Origin: Euphorbia lathyris
Lineage: Eukaryota > Streptophyta > Magnoliopsida > Malpighiales > Euphorbiaceae
NCBI RefSeq assembly: GCF_963576675.1
Contig: NC_088912.1
Location: 57,436,395-57,500,394 of the forward strand
Direction: 5' to 3'
Length of the DNA stretch: 64,000 nt
Below, in pieces: positions 11,474 through 23,041 of the stretch; the stretch's first letter is position 1; each line of letters starts with the position of its first letter. The notes beneath the pieces are model-generated. The model was not told the origin of the DNA, made no database searches, and saw only the letters and a list, made by a program, of their open reading frames with translations. The translations under genes and the position numbers were made by a program.

Positions 11474-12385
11474 CTATGGTAACATGTCACTTTTTATCTG
11501 ATAGAGATATTCATCAGGGAAATCATCTCGTATACCGACAGTTTCACCGATAGGACCGTTTTCATCTTCAAGTCTTGATAGATGATCGGCGACAAGGTTT
11601 TCTACTCCCTTTTTGTCTTTAATTTCTATATCAAATTCTTGTAATAACAAAACCCATCTAATAAGACGCGGTTTTGCATCTTTCTTAGCAAATAGATACC
11701 TTAAAGCTGCGTGATCGGTATATATAATAACTTTAGATCCTAGCAGATAGGACCTAAACTTATCACATGCAAAAACTACTGCTAGCATTTCTTTTTCGGT
11801 TGTGGTGTAATTTAACTGTGCACCGGAAAATGTGTGACTGGCATAATAAATAACATGAAGCTTCTTATCCTTCCTTTGACCTAAAACACATCCTACGGCT
11901 AAGTCACTTGCATCACACATAATTTCAAAAGGTAAATCCCAATCAGGTTTAGCAATTATTGGTGCACTGACTAAAGCTGTTTTCAATGTTTCAAAAGCTT
12001 TAACACAATCTTCATTAAAATCAAAGGTTGAATCTTTCATGAGTAAATTAGTAAGTGGTTTGGAAATTACAGAAAAGTTTTTAATAAATCTTCTGTAAAA
12101 ACCTGCATGTCCTAAAAATGACCGTACTCCCTTAACAGTAGTTGGAGGGGGTAATTTCTCTATCACTGAAGTTTTTGCTCTATCCATTTCTAATCCTTTT
12201 TCAGATATCTTATGACCTAAAACAATTCCCTCGTCAACCATGAAATGATATTTTTCCCAGTTTAAAACTAAATTCATCTCTTCACATCTAGATAACACTT
12301 TATCTAAATTTTCTAAACATGCATCAAATGACCCTTTATCTAAAGACTTTTTCTAAACACTTTATCTAGATAACACTTTATCTAA
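11474..12385 (-). pseudogene. Athila RT thumb and RNase H, N-terminally deleted
   Basis: It starts after the RT palm: only the sequence downstream of the missing YMDD box is present ([47 protein letters not shown]). RNase H follows with [34 protein letters not shown] and [14 protein letters not shown] at 11474 interrupts the frame before integrase. The gag C-terminus, protease and RT palm that should lie upstream are deleted at a junction with short duplications (12286-12400). Confidence 0.85.
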
Positions 12386-12400
12386 AGTTCTCTTGCTTGG
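12286..12400. repeat. Deletion junction with direct repeats
   Basis: CTAGATAACACTTTATCTAAA occurs near 12289 and again near 12365, with two further partial TTTATCTA copies in between. The gag frame ends on one side and the RT thumb begins on the other, so about 2 kb of coding sequence is missing here. Confidence 0.7.
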
Positions 12401-13130
12401 GCGGATGTCTTCTTCATAAATAACCCTCCCGACATAGCATCTAATGAACCTCTAGTTGTAGGATTCAATCCATTATAAAATGTTTGCATTAAAAGTGCAT
12501 CGGGCAATTGGTGGTGTGGCATAAACGTTGAAGTTCTTTAAAACGTTCCCAAGCCTCATAAAGAGTTTCATTATCATTCTGAGAAAAAGATGTTAACTCT
12601 TTTATGACTCTTGCGGTTTTTGCTAAAGGAAAATATTTTGATAAGAATGCTTGGGCTAGTTGTTCCCAAGTCACAAATGATGCGCCTGGCATAGAAGTTA
12701 ACCATTCTTTGGCTCTATCCTTCAAAGTGAAAGGAAAGAGTCGAAGTTTGATTGCTTCGACAGTCACATCTGGTATTTTAAAAGTGTCACAAATTTCAAG
12801 GAAATTTGTCAAATGGGTGTTAGGATTTTCGTTAGGTAACCCATAAAATGTCACGTTATTTTGCAACATATTAAGCAAAGAGGGATTAATTTCAAATTGG
12901 TTTGCCGTGATTCTGGGTCTAACGATACTATTGGTTACACCGGCCACCCCTAGCCTAGCGTATTCCATAAGTGTTGGTGGATTTGCCATATTTTCTGGCT
13001 CGGAATTTTGTTTGTTTTTGTTTTTCTTGTCTTTCTTTTTCTTTTTAAGTGACTTCTCAATTTCTGGATCTAACGGGTTTGGTGCAATGCCTGAACTTCG
13101 AGAACTGCGCATGAACTTGAAATTTTGCAC
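12401..13130 (-). pseudogene. Athila gag, C-terminally truncated
   Basis: The ATG at 13130 starts MQNFKFMRSSRSSGIAPN, followed by a poly-Lys tract and MANPPTLMEYARLGVAGV. The capsid signature follows (ENPNTHLTNFLEICDTFK, KLRLFPFTLKDRAKEWL, YEAWERFKELQRLC). A frameshift near 12510 gives the early stop at 12489. Beyond it the normal block (FYNGLNPTTRG, MKKTSAQA) can be read in another frame to about 12400, where the internal deletion begins. It is closely similar to the plus-strand gag at 5681-6409 but from a different subfamily. Confidence 0.85.
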
Positions 13131-13279
13131 GAACCGAAACTACCTTCAAAACAGAATTGAAAAATAAATATGTTAGTAAATTAAAATTAATAAATTATAA
13201 AAGTTAAAATAAGTATGTATAAACCTAGATTCGAAATAAAATACGAAAAATCTAAATTTTTGTTAAAAAATTTGGCGTT

Positions 13280-13296
13280 CCCCGGCAACGGCGCCA
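13280..13296 (-). promoter_or_regulatory. Primer-binding site, tRNA-Asp type
   Basis: The minus strand reads TGGCGCCGTTGCCGGGG, six bases after the LTR end CTCAACA. It fixes the minus orientation of this Athila copy. Confidence 0.85.
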
Positions 13297-13302
13297 AAAA
13301 CT

Positions 13303-14760
13303 TGTTGAGCGATTTCCGCAAGTGCACGGTTTCACTTGTAGTAATAAAAAGATATTGATCCCACAGGGAATGTTTTTCAACAAAAACTTATTTATGTGTA
13401 GATTAAATACGACTTAAGGTTTATAGAAATAGATAATCGTTATTTGAAATTGGTTTTGAAATTGATAGAATAAGAATTAGGTTAGAATATGTAGAATGGT
13501 AGAAATCAATTCTGTTTTGAAAATGAATTACAAAACAGAAACGTTTAGTGTCTAAAATAAGAGATTTATTGTGTTCGTTTGCATTAAGCAAAGAAAACAA
13601 CTTTAAACTTTGTATAAATTATAAAAGTGTAATAATGTAAACTCCTTCAATTAAAGGGCTTTGAACCGTAGATAATCCTCCTACGGTCGGGTTAGATTGC
13701 TACCTTAACCAAATTAATTCTCAAAGAATGAATTTGCCTAAGTGTTCAACAAAGTTTCCTTGTAAAGATATTGAATTTAACTACGTTTTAATGAAAACAC
13801 CAGAACTCACTTCGGATCCTTTACAGAAGTGATACATAAAAATATATTGAATTGCATGAACTTTATTAGATGAAGTGTGAATTTGATACAAGTTTACAGA
13901 GAATAAAAAGAATGGAAGCATTCAAAACGACATGAGAGTTCCGGGTCGTCAATCCTTTCCTCAAACCTCGTTAGAGTTTGTCAGGCTCCGGGGTCGAATC
14001 CGCTACTTAATCTTCTCGCTGAATCTTCGGAATAGAGATGGTTCTTCTACTACCAAAATGTAAACTAATCTTGAAACAGATCTTAATCTAAATGCTACTG
14101 TGTATGTAATTATTTGATAAACAATGTGTGTACATCATATCGTTTTTACAAAATCGAACTTTCTAACTCTGAATCGTGTTTGACTCAGAATTTCTGCATA
14201 AATTCTGTACGAAATCTTAACTCTCAATTATTATTCTTCAACTCTGAATCAACTCTTTATTTATAGATATTGAAGAGTCGTGTCTAGGGGACGTGTCTAC
14301 TATGAAGAGACGTTTCTATCCAATCGAACGGACGCGTATCTTTGAAATCGAACATGTGTAAGATGTGCTGCCTGAAAATCTGAAGTTACCGAGATACTAA
14401 AATCTCTACCGAGATTAGGGGGTAGATTTTGTCTTTGAAAATTGGAGGAGAGGAATAGCTGGAAGACGTGTCTCGCGACCGAGAATAGGGAATCTCGGTC
14501 GCGACACGGGTGATTATTCCCAGCGTTTGACTTCGTAACGGTGCGTTTGATTTTCGTTGTCTTTGACTCTTTTCGTAGGGTTTTTCCTTCGTTTCTGACC
14601 TCTTTTCGTTCCTATTTGGATTTTACCAAATATTTAGGCACCTTGCATGAAAGAAACATATTCGGACGTAAAAGTACTCTAAATAGATATAAACAACACA
14701 AATTCGTAGCAGAACTAATGTAAATAATGATGATATTTTAGGTATATTTTGGGCTTAACA
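13303..14760 (-). repeat. 5' LTR of the minus-strand Athila element
   Basis: On the minus strand it runs from TGTTAAGCCC to GCTCAACA, 1458 bases, with a TATAAATAAAG box at about 14255-14265 and a hairpin at 14468-14508. The opposite-strand LTR at 16106-17607 is the same family. At 14761 Tat protease sequence starts immediately. No duplication of the bases at 14761-14765 is found at the other side of the block near 4520. Confidence 0.85.
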
Positions 14761-16100
14761 GAGCACTGAATCTACCACAAGGAATACGTCCTTCGAAGCC
14801 CACTTAATCGGTCCATCACCAATGGTGACCTGCAAATGAACACTCCCTAATAGAGGTACAAAATGCCCAGAGATTCCCATCAGTGGTGACAGAGTAGGAA
14901 CTAACCTGTAATGATCTAATTTTAGCGCTTCATACGCCTTCTTGGCAATTATATTTACTGAACTCCTCGTATCAATCAACACTCTTCGAACCTTATAATC
15001 CTCTACATTAATCTCAATTATCAAGGCATCATTATGTGTATGTTGCTTAAAATTCCCGAAGGAAAAATTTACCGAAGAACTAGCAATTCTTTCCTTACTC
15101 TTCTCCAACCTCTTTTGCTTGGCCGAACGATCCTCCCTTGGCCCTCCAGCAATTACATTAATAACGCCCCTTGGGGCCCTTTCCTCATGATGCTTGTCCT
15201 TCAGCTCTTTGACCTTGATAGCTTTCTTCAAAAATTTGTCTAACTTTCCAGCTTCGGCCATCTTATTGAGCCCAGCCGCCAATTGCCTACAATCTTCGGT
15301 GTCGTGCCCCTTAGTCTTATGAAATTCACAATGCAGGTCATTGTGCCTTTGGCCTAAAGACTTTAACTTCGAAGGGTACTGAATATGTTGCTTATTGGTC
15401 TCTACCCAATGCAGAACTTCCTTTCTAGGGCCATTCAAAGATATGTAGTTACGATCTACATTTTCTTTAAACTTCTTCTGCTCCTCCTTGCCCCTGTCGC
15501 CCTTCCCCTCCATAGGTTGATAAACCGAAGTCAGTCTTTCCTTCAATAAAGGATTCAGGCAATGGCTATCCCATTTCACAAAGTCTCTAGCTCTCCTTAT
15601 TAAATATGGAAACGTATGAGGCCTCTTGGTTGTTAGCTCTTTGGAAAGATCCTTACTCCGGCAATTGCCTGCCATAACTTCCACGGCTGCCTCCACATTC
15701 AAATTCTTTATCTGGATTGCAACTCTCTGAAATCTTTCCACCCATTCTTCAAAAATTCATTCAGATCTTGAACCAAGTAGTTCAGATCCTGCATAGTTTT
15801 ACTTTCTGGAATGGTGGTTATAAAATGATCATAGAATTCCTGGGACATTTGCCTGAACGACCGAATAGATCCTGGCAACAGCTGATCACACCAGTATGCC
15901 GCCGAAACTCTCAAAGTTGTTGCAAATAATCTACACATGACCGCATCAGTGGCCATAGTAGACTGCAAGGCTCTTTGAAAATTCTTGACGTGGAGTGTAG
16001 GATCAATCATCTCATTGTAATCTTTCAACACATGATACTTAAATCCTATTGGCATCTTCTGGCTCATGATCACCGCACTCAAAGGGGTTTCAATTTCAAT
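14761..16100 (-). pseudogene. Tat gag (capsid, zinc knuckle) and start of protease
   Basis: Minus-strand reading from 16082: capsid part (PIGFKYHVLKDYNEMIDPTL, HVKNFQRALQSTM, AAYWCDQLLPGSIRSF), then a one-base frameshift near 15735. The rest (RFQRVAIQIKNLNVEAAVEV) runs to a zinc knuckle CEFHKTKGHDTEDC of the CX2HX4HX4C form, an SR/K-rich linker and protease. The protease active site reads LIDTRSS where DTGSS is expected (about 14965), so the Gly is Arg and the enzyme should be inactive. Sequence stops inside protease (FLVVDSVL) at the Athila LTR boundary 14760/14761. Confidence 0.85.
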
Positions 16101-16105
16101 AGTCG

Positions 16106-17607
16106 TGTTAAGCCCAAAATATACCTAAAATATCATTAATATTCACGTTAGTTTTGTTATGAATTCGTGCTATTTGTATCTATTTAGAGTACTTTTACGT
16201 TCGAATATGTTTCTTTGATGCAAGGTACCTAAATATTTGGTAAAATCCAAATAGGAGCAAAAACGGATCAAAAATGAAGGAAAACCCCTAAGTTTCGAGC
16301 CAAAAAGACGAGAAATTCAGCGCACCGATATGAAGGACGGGAACGAAGTCAGAACCGGGAGGAAAAACCCGTGTCGCGATCGAGATTCCCAAATCTCGAT
16401 CGCGACACGCTCCTATCAAGCACTTTGCCTGTTCATTCTGAAGAATTAAAACTGCTCCCCTCATCTCGGCAGAGATTCTGAAATCTCGGTAGGATCAGCA
16501 GGTTTTTCAGCACCAAATTCACATGTTTTAATTTCAAGAAGCACGTCTGTTCGGGTGGATAAAAATGTCTCTTCACAACGGACACGACCCTTCAACATCT
16601 ATAAATAAAGAGTTGGTTTGAGAGTTCAAGAGAGTTAGATTAATTAAGATTAGAGAGCAGAATTTATGTATAAATTCTGAGTCAGAAACAATTCAGAGTT
16701 AGAATTCAATTTTGTAAAAGCAATCTGATGTACACAAATTGTTCTTAGATTTCTTACAAACACAGTAGCAATTAAGTTTATATTAAGAATTGTTCGAAGA
16801 CGAGTTTACATTTTGGTAGAAGACACATCATCTCTATTCCGAAGATTCAACAAGAAGATCAAACAGCGGAGGCGACCCAGAGTCTGACAAACTCAAACGA
16901 GGTTTGAGGAAAGGATTGACAACCCGGAACTCAAAATTAGTTCAGATGCTTATCATGTTTCCTTTTCTCTATTAACTTGTATCGATTCACAAATTCTATA
17001 ATAAAAGTTTACGTAATTCAATATATCTTTCTGTAGTTACTTTGATAATTTCTTCAAAGTAAGATTCTGGTGTTTTCATTAAAACATATTTAATTCACAT
17101 AGTTATAAGGAAACTTTGTTGAACACTTGAGAGAATTTATATTTACGGATGATATGATCGTTAGGTCGGCTTATCAGAAATAAGTATTAATTTGATTAAG
17201 GTAGAAATCTACTCCGATCCGGAGAGATTTCTACGGTTCAAAGCCTTTTAATTGAAGGAATTTACCTTTTGTTACACACTTATAATCTTTACAAAGTTTA
17301 AGTTGATATTTTTGCTTAATGCAAATGAGTTTAACGCTTTTCTTACTTTTAACGCTAAAAGTTTTTGCCTTGTAATCCAATCTCAAGACAGAATTGTTTT
17401 CTAAATTTCTAAACATAAAGTTCTAATCTGGTTCTTATTAGTTAAATTCATCACAATCCAATTCAATTAAATGATTTTCTATAATATAAACCTAAAGACG
17501 TATTTAAACGGTATAAAAATAAGTTTTTGTGAAAAAATGTTCCTTGTGGGATCGATATCTTTTTATTACTACAAGAGAAACCGTGCACTTGCGGAAATCG
17601 CTCAAAA
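16106..17607 (+). mobile_element. Solo Athila-type LTR in Tat gag, TSD AGTCG
   Basis: It runs from TGTTAAGCCC to GCTCAAAA (the final CA has become AA) and is 1502 bases. It is flanked by perfect AGTCG duplications at 16101-16105 and 17608-17612. A TATAAATAA box lies at 16600-16608 and a 16-bp-arm hairpin at 16371-16408. No internal sequence is present, so it arose by LTR-LTR recombination. It is the same family as the LTR at 13303-14760, in the opposite orientation. Confidence 0.9.
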
Positions 17608-17612
17608 AGTCG

Positions 17613-18396
17613 TAGAGCCCTTAGACTGGAAACCCTCCTCCTTCATAGCCTGTCGAAATTCACCCATAATAAGATTGCACATTTCTTCCTTTAAAGAAAG
17701 ATCTTTCTGCTTCGCCGGCTCCACATTACGAGGCTCATGAGACTTAGATTCCTCCAGAGAATCATACCGATCGTATCTTCTTCTCTTCGGGGATCTTGTT
17801 TTTCCTCTAGCCAAAGGTCGGGGTCTGACAGGTGAGGGTGAATATCTCCTATATTGAGGACTATCAGATCTTTCCCTTGATCTTCCTCTCCTCTTTTCTG
17901 GCTGAGATTCTCCCGTATGATCTTTCCTTCTAGGACATGTTTTCACCGCGTGATGCACTGTAGGACACACAACAGAACTTCCTCTATCCTCATTCCTACC
18001 CCCCCCCCCTTCTTGGCCTCCAACAACTCCAAACGCATAGCCTCCATTTGAGAAGCATGCTCCACCTCAACAAATTCATGTATTCTTGAACAGAACCCAT
18101 GTTGTAAATGAGTTGCTTTGTTAAATTATCCATGAAGCATCGTTGCTCAGACTCTAATGATCCCAGGCAAGCCTCAATTTGGTGATCAAGGCCTGAGGTA
18201 ACAAATAGAGGGGGAATGGACTGTTCCAAGAATCTAGTAGGCCATGATTTACGATAGCGGAAGAACTGGGAACAGCCTCTCCTCTCTGATTAGGTAAAAT
18301 TGGAAATTGAACCATTGGTTGAGCAATGGGTGGGGTATTTTGCTAGAAAAGAGGCTCCATTGTGGGCTGGACCACCGATGACTAAACATTAACCAT
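17613..18396 (-). pseudogene. Tat gag N-terminal part
   Basis: Reading starts at an ATG at 18394-18396 (MVNV) with two early stops, and continues through a Pro/Gln-rich segment to a frame change near the poly-C run at 18000-18010. It then runs through a basic Arg/Ser-rich stretch (KRRGRSRERSDSPQYRRYSP, RPLARGKTRSPKRRRYDRY) typical of Tat gag, to LKEEMCNLIMGEFRQAM, where the solo LTR cuts it at 17612. The capsid part resumes at 16100. Confidence 0.7.
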
Positions 18397-18433
18397 TCTT
18401 TTCGTGAAAGGAACCACCTTCACTACACCAAAA

Positions 18434-18940
18434 TGTTACCGTCATTTTGTAACTTGTTTTCATAATCAAGATTCCGATCACCTGCAAATACAAGAACCGT
18501 TAGAAAAAGGGCCGGGGATTGGCGAGTCAATTGATAATATGAGAGAATATCAAAGACTTAGAGAGAAAGTATTTAAAGTAGTTAGAATCAGTTACTTTAA
18601 CTCTATAGTGGTTCAACTATTTATAAATAACAAAAAATGATATATAAACACGTGGCAGCTTCTGATAAGTCAGCAAACCTTATTTTTGCATGCCACTGCA
18701 TTTATGAACATAAGAAGCATACACTTGGAGTCCATCGTTCTGATTGGTCCACGTGTCCTTCAATACACCTTTTGACTGATTACCTTCGGCCATACTGAAA
18801 TGCCCGAAGGATGGCTTCGGCCCGTGCCCGATCCTACCTAAAGGTTTCTCTTTCTTCTTTGTACTAGGCCGGGTTATCTGAGCATCATAATTCATAGTGG
18901 GCCCATTTGTTATGAACCCAAATGAATTAATACTATAACA
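18434..18940 (-). repeat. 5' LTR of the Tat element (proposed ends)
   Basis: The minus strand reads TGTTATAGTATTAATTC at 18940 and ends GACGGTAACA at 18434, giving 507 bases with TG/CA ends that are themselves TGTTA/TAACA inverted. A TATA box (TTATTTATAAATAG) lies at about 18617-18630. The gag start is 38 bases beyond the LTR end. The other LTR is outside the window, so the ends cannot be confirmed; the abrupt start of the tandem array at 18941 supports the outer boundary. Confidence 0.6.
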
Positions 18941-21900
18941 TATAAACTGAGGTTTACGTGACATAATTAATATAAAGTGAGACTTAATTTACATGACATA
19001 AAAATTGAGGTTTATGTAAACCTTTCAACTTTACGTAAATCCTCCACTCTTAGATATAATTTGCGTGAGGTGAGATTTATTTTACAAAAAGTTATTTTAC
19101 CACAAAAATCTCTAGTGTCGTGAAAAAATGAGGTTTGTGCAAATAAATCCTCTACTATTAGATATAATTTATATAAAGTGAGAATTCATTTATGTTAAGT
19201 AGTTATTTTAGAAAAAAAATCTCTAACTTTGAGAAAAAATTGAGGTTCACGTAAAACTTTTCAACTTTACACAAATCTTATACTATTAGACATAATTTAC
19301 ATAAAGTGAGACTTAATTTACGTAAAGTTGTTATTTTACAAAAAAAAAATCTCTAACTGCAAAAAAAAAATTAAGGTTCACATAAAACCTCTAAACTTTA
19401 CGTAAATCCGTTATTGTTAGACATAATTTATGTAAAGTCTTTATTTTACAAAAGAAATGTTTAACTTTGTAAAAAAAATTGAGGTTTATGTAAAATCTTT
19501 CAAATATGGGTAAATCGACTATTATTAGACATAATTTAAGTAAAATTATTATTTTACAAAAAAAAAAACTCTAACTTCACGAAAAATTTGAGGTTCAGGT
19601 AACACTTTTCAACTTTACGTAAATCCAATATTGTTAGATATAATTTACATAAAGTGAAACTAAATTTACATAAAATATTTATTTTATAAAAAAAAAACTC
19701 TTAACTTCATGAAAAAATTGAGGTTCACGTAAAATCTTTCTACTCTACATAAATCCTCTACTATTAGCCTAAATTACTTAAAGTGAGACTTAATTTACGC
19801 AAAACTGTTATTTTGCAAAAAAAAATCTCTAACATAGCGAAAATTTTGAGGTTTATGTAAAAATCTTTCAACATTACCTAAATCTTTTATTTTTAATCAT
19901 AATTTATGTAAAATTGTACTTTTACAAAAAAAACATCATTAATTTTGTAAAAAAGAGTTTTAAGTAAAACCTTTGAATTTTATGTAACTCCTTTACTTTT
20001 AGACATAATTTACGTAAAGTTGGACTAAATTTATATAAAGTTCTTATTTTACAAAAATAAATCAAAAAATTTATGAAAAGTAGAGTTTTGCGTAAAACTT
20101 TTGAACTTGTATGTAAATAATTTTTTTAGACATAATTTACGTAAAGTTGGACTAAATTTATGTAAACTTGTTATTTTATAAGAAAAAATTCACAAATTTT
20201 GTAAAAAAATAGAGTTTTACGCAAAACCTTTGAACTTTACGTAAATCATTTAATTTTAGACATGATTTACGTAAAGTTGGACTAAAGTTACATAAAGTTG
20301 TTTTTTATAATAAAAAACTCCATAACTTTGCAAAAAACACACAAGTTATGCGTAATACCTTTGAACTTTACGTAAATCCTTTATTTTTTATCATAATTTC
20401 CGTAAAGCTGAACTAAATTTATGTAAACTTGTTATTCTATAAGAAAAAATCCATAAAATTTGTGAAAAATAAAGTTTTACGTAAAACCTTTGAACTTTAT
20501 GTAAACTTTTGTTTTTAGACATAATTCATATAAATTTGGACTAAATTTACGTAAAGGTGTATTTTTACAATAAAAACTTAATAAATTTACAAAAATAAAC
20601 GAGTTTTACATAAATCCTTTAACTTTTACATAAATCCTTTATTTTTAGACATAATTTACGTAAAGTTTGACTAAGTTTAGGTAAACTTGTTATTTTATAA
20701 GAAAAAATCCACAAACTTTATGAAAAATAAAGTTTTACATAAAATCTTTGAACTTTACATAAGTCTTTTATTTTTAGTCATAATTTACGTACAATTGGAC
20801 TAAATTTACGTAAAGTTGTATATTTACAAAAAAAAAAAGAATCAACAACTTTGCAAAAAAAAAATGAGTTTTACTTAAAACATTTGAACTTTATGTAAAT
20901 CCTTTATTTTTAGATATAATTTACGCAAAGTTGGACTACATTTTCATAAACTTGTTATTTTATAAGAAAAAATTCATAATTTTTTTTATGAATAATAGAG
21001 TTTTACCTAAAACCTTTGAATTTTACGTAAATCATTTAATTTTAGATATAATAGTTGGACTAAAATTATGTAAAGTTGTATTTTTACCATAAAAAATCAA
21101 TAAATTTGAAAAAAAAATTGAGGTTTACGTAAAACCGTTGAACTTTATGTAAATCCTTTATTTTTAGAGATAATTTATGTAAAGTTTGACTAAATTTATG
21201 AAAAATTTGACTAAATTTACGTAAAGTTGTATTTTTACAATAAAAAATCAATAACTTTGAAAAAAGGAGTTTTATGTAAAACCTTTGAACTTCCGTAAAT
21301 CCTTTATTGATATAATTTACGTAACGTTGGACTAAACTTGCATAAACTTGTTATTTTATAAGAAAAAATCCACAAACTTTGTGAAAAATATAGTATTACG
21401 TAAAACCTTTGAACTTATGTAAATCCATTATTTTTAGACACAATTTATGTAAAATTTGACTAAATTTATGTAAACATGCTATTTTATAAGGAAAAATCCA
21501 CAAACTTTGTAAAAAATAGAGTTTTACGTAAAACCTTTGAACTTTACATAAATCATTTAATTTTAGACATAATTTACGTAAAGTTGGGCTAAATTTACAT
21601 AAATTTGGACTAAATTTATGTAAAGTTGTATTTTTACAATAAAAAAACTCAATAACTTTGGAAAAAACGAGTGTTATGTAAAACCTTTAAACTTTACATA
21701 AACCCTTTTGTTTTTAGACATAATTTACGTAAAATTGGACTAAATTTATGTAAACTTATTATTTTATAAGAAAAATTCACAAAATTTGTGAAAAATAGAG
21801 TTTTACATAAAACTTTTAAACTTTACATAAATCTTTTATGTTTTAAACATAATTTAGGTAAAGTTTGACTAAATTTACGTCAAGTTTTTTGTTGTATTTT

Positions 21901-22690
21901 TACAATAAAAAATCAATAACTTTGAAAAGAAAAATGAGTTTTATGTAAAACCTTTGAACTTATGTAAATCCATTATTTTTAGACATAATTTACGTAAAGT
22001 TAGACTAAATATACATAAACTTGTTATTTTATAAGAAAAAATCCACAAACTTAGTGAAAAATATAGTTTTGCCTAAAACCTTTGAAATTTACGTAAATCA
22101 TTTAATTTTAGACATAATCTACGTAAAGTTGTATTAATAACTTTGTAAAAAAACACGAGTTTTACGTAAAATCTTTAAACTTTACGTAAATCCTTTAATT
22201 TTAGACATAATTTATATAAAGTTGGACTAAATTTACGTAAACTTGTTATTTTATAAGAAAAATTCCACTGAAAAATAGAGTTTTAAGTGAAACCTTTGAA
22301 CTTTACGTAAATCTTTTATTTTTAGACATAATTACGCAAATTTGGACGAAATTTACGTAAAATTATATTTTTACAATAAAAAAACTCAATAAGTTTGCAA
22401 AAAAAAAAAAAACGGGTTTTACATAAAACCTTTGAACTTTACGTAAATCCTTTATTTTTAGACATAATTTACGTAAAGTTTGACTAAATTTATGTAAACT
22501 TATTATTTTGTAAGAAAAAATCTATAAATTTTTATGAAAAATCGATACGTTTCCTTTGAATTTTATATAAATCATTTAATTTTAGATATAATTTATGTAA
22601 AGCTGGACTAAATTTATATAAAGTTATATTTTTTAGATTTAATTTACATAAAATGAGACTAAATTTATATAAAATATTTATGTAAAAAAA
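18941..22690. repeat. Degenerate AT-rich tandem array, about 30 units of 105-135 bp
   Basis: A repeating block contains GAGTTTTACGTAAAACC, TTTGAACTTTACGTAAATCC, TTTAGACATAATTTACGTAAAG and GGACTAAATTTACGTAAA. The GAGGTT/GAGTTT mark recurs at about 19007, 19130, 19242, 19373, 19481, 19591, 19720 and 19846, and about every 130 bases after that. From about 20000 two unit types alternate, one with TTGTTATTTTATAAGAAAAA and one with TTGTATTTTTACAATAAAAA, which suggests a 260-base dimer. No ORF is present. The palindrome TTTACGTAAA and one-base variants occur several times per unit. It is satellite-like; chromosomal position is unknown. Confidence 0.85.
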
Positions 22691-23032
22691 TAACTAAACT
22701 TGATTCCTAAAAAACAATAGTAAAATAGCAGGTTACAAAAATAAATTTTGAAAAAATTAATTATAGGGTAAATAATTTATCAGATCCACTATAAGGGACT
22801 AAACCTAACATTACTATTGGTTATTTAACTCGAAATCTAGTTTAAGCGACTTAAAGCCCTTAACCACTCAAACCAACCTTAATTAGTTCACATATAAGGA
22901 TTAATATGAGTAATATCATCAACATAATATTTTAAATTATCAATTATAAATATAATTTAATTAAAAGTAATTATATATCAACTAGTTTATTATTATTATT
23001 GTTATTATTATTTATAAGAAATTTATTATTAT
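22691..23032. other. AT-rich spacer
   Basis: Between the tandem array and the MULE-type element. TTATTATTATT runs near 22985-23040; I see no gene or repeat unit. Confidence 0.4.
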
Positions 23033-23041
23033 TATCATTTT

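Larger units (their letters stand above)
1..18940 (-). mobile_element. Tat-lineage Ty3/gypsy LTR retrotransposon, broken by nested insertions (3' LTR outside window)
   Basis: On the minus strand the order is LTR (18434-18940), gag, protease, a gap, RNase H, integrase, then a convergent spliced gene on the opposite strand at the window start. Gag and protease stop at 14761 and pol resumes near 4520, so the protease C-terminus, reverse transcriptase and first RNase H are missing and an Athila block sits in their place. A solo LTR splits gag. Extra ORFs 3' of integrase, including antisense ones, are known for the Tat lineage. The element has several stops and frameshifts and cannot be autonomous. 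The lineage call rests on the integrase and RNase H sequence and on the layout. Confidence 0.8.

Noticed and set aside
18404..18640. 78-codon ORF in plus orientation
   Set aside because: It lies across the Tat LTR and leader and has no recognisable domain.
18941..22690. Centromeric satellite
   Set aside because: The array is short and degenerate, and nothing in the sequence shows chromosomal position.
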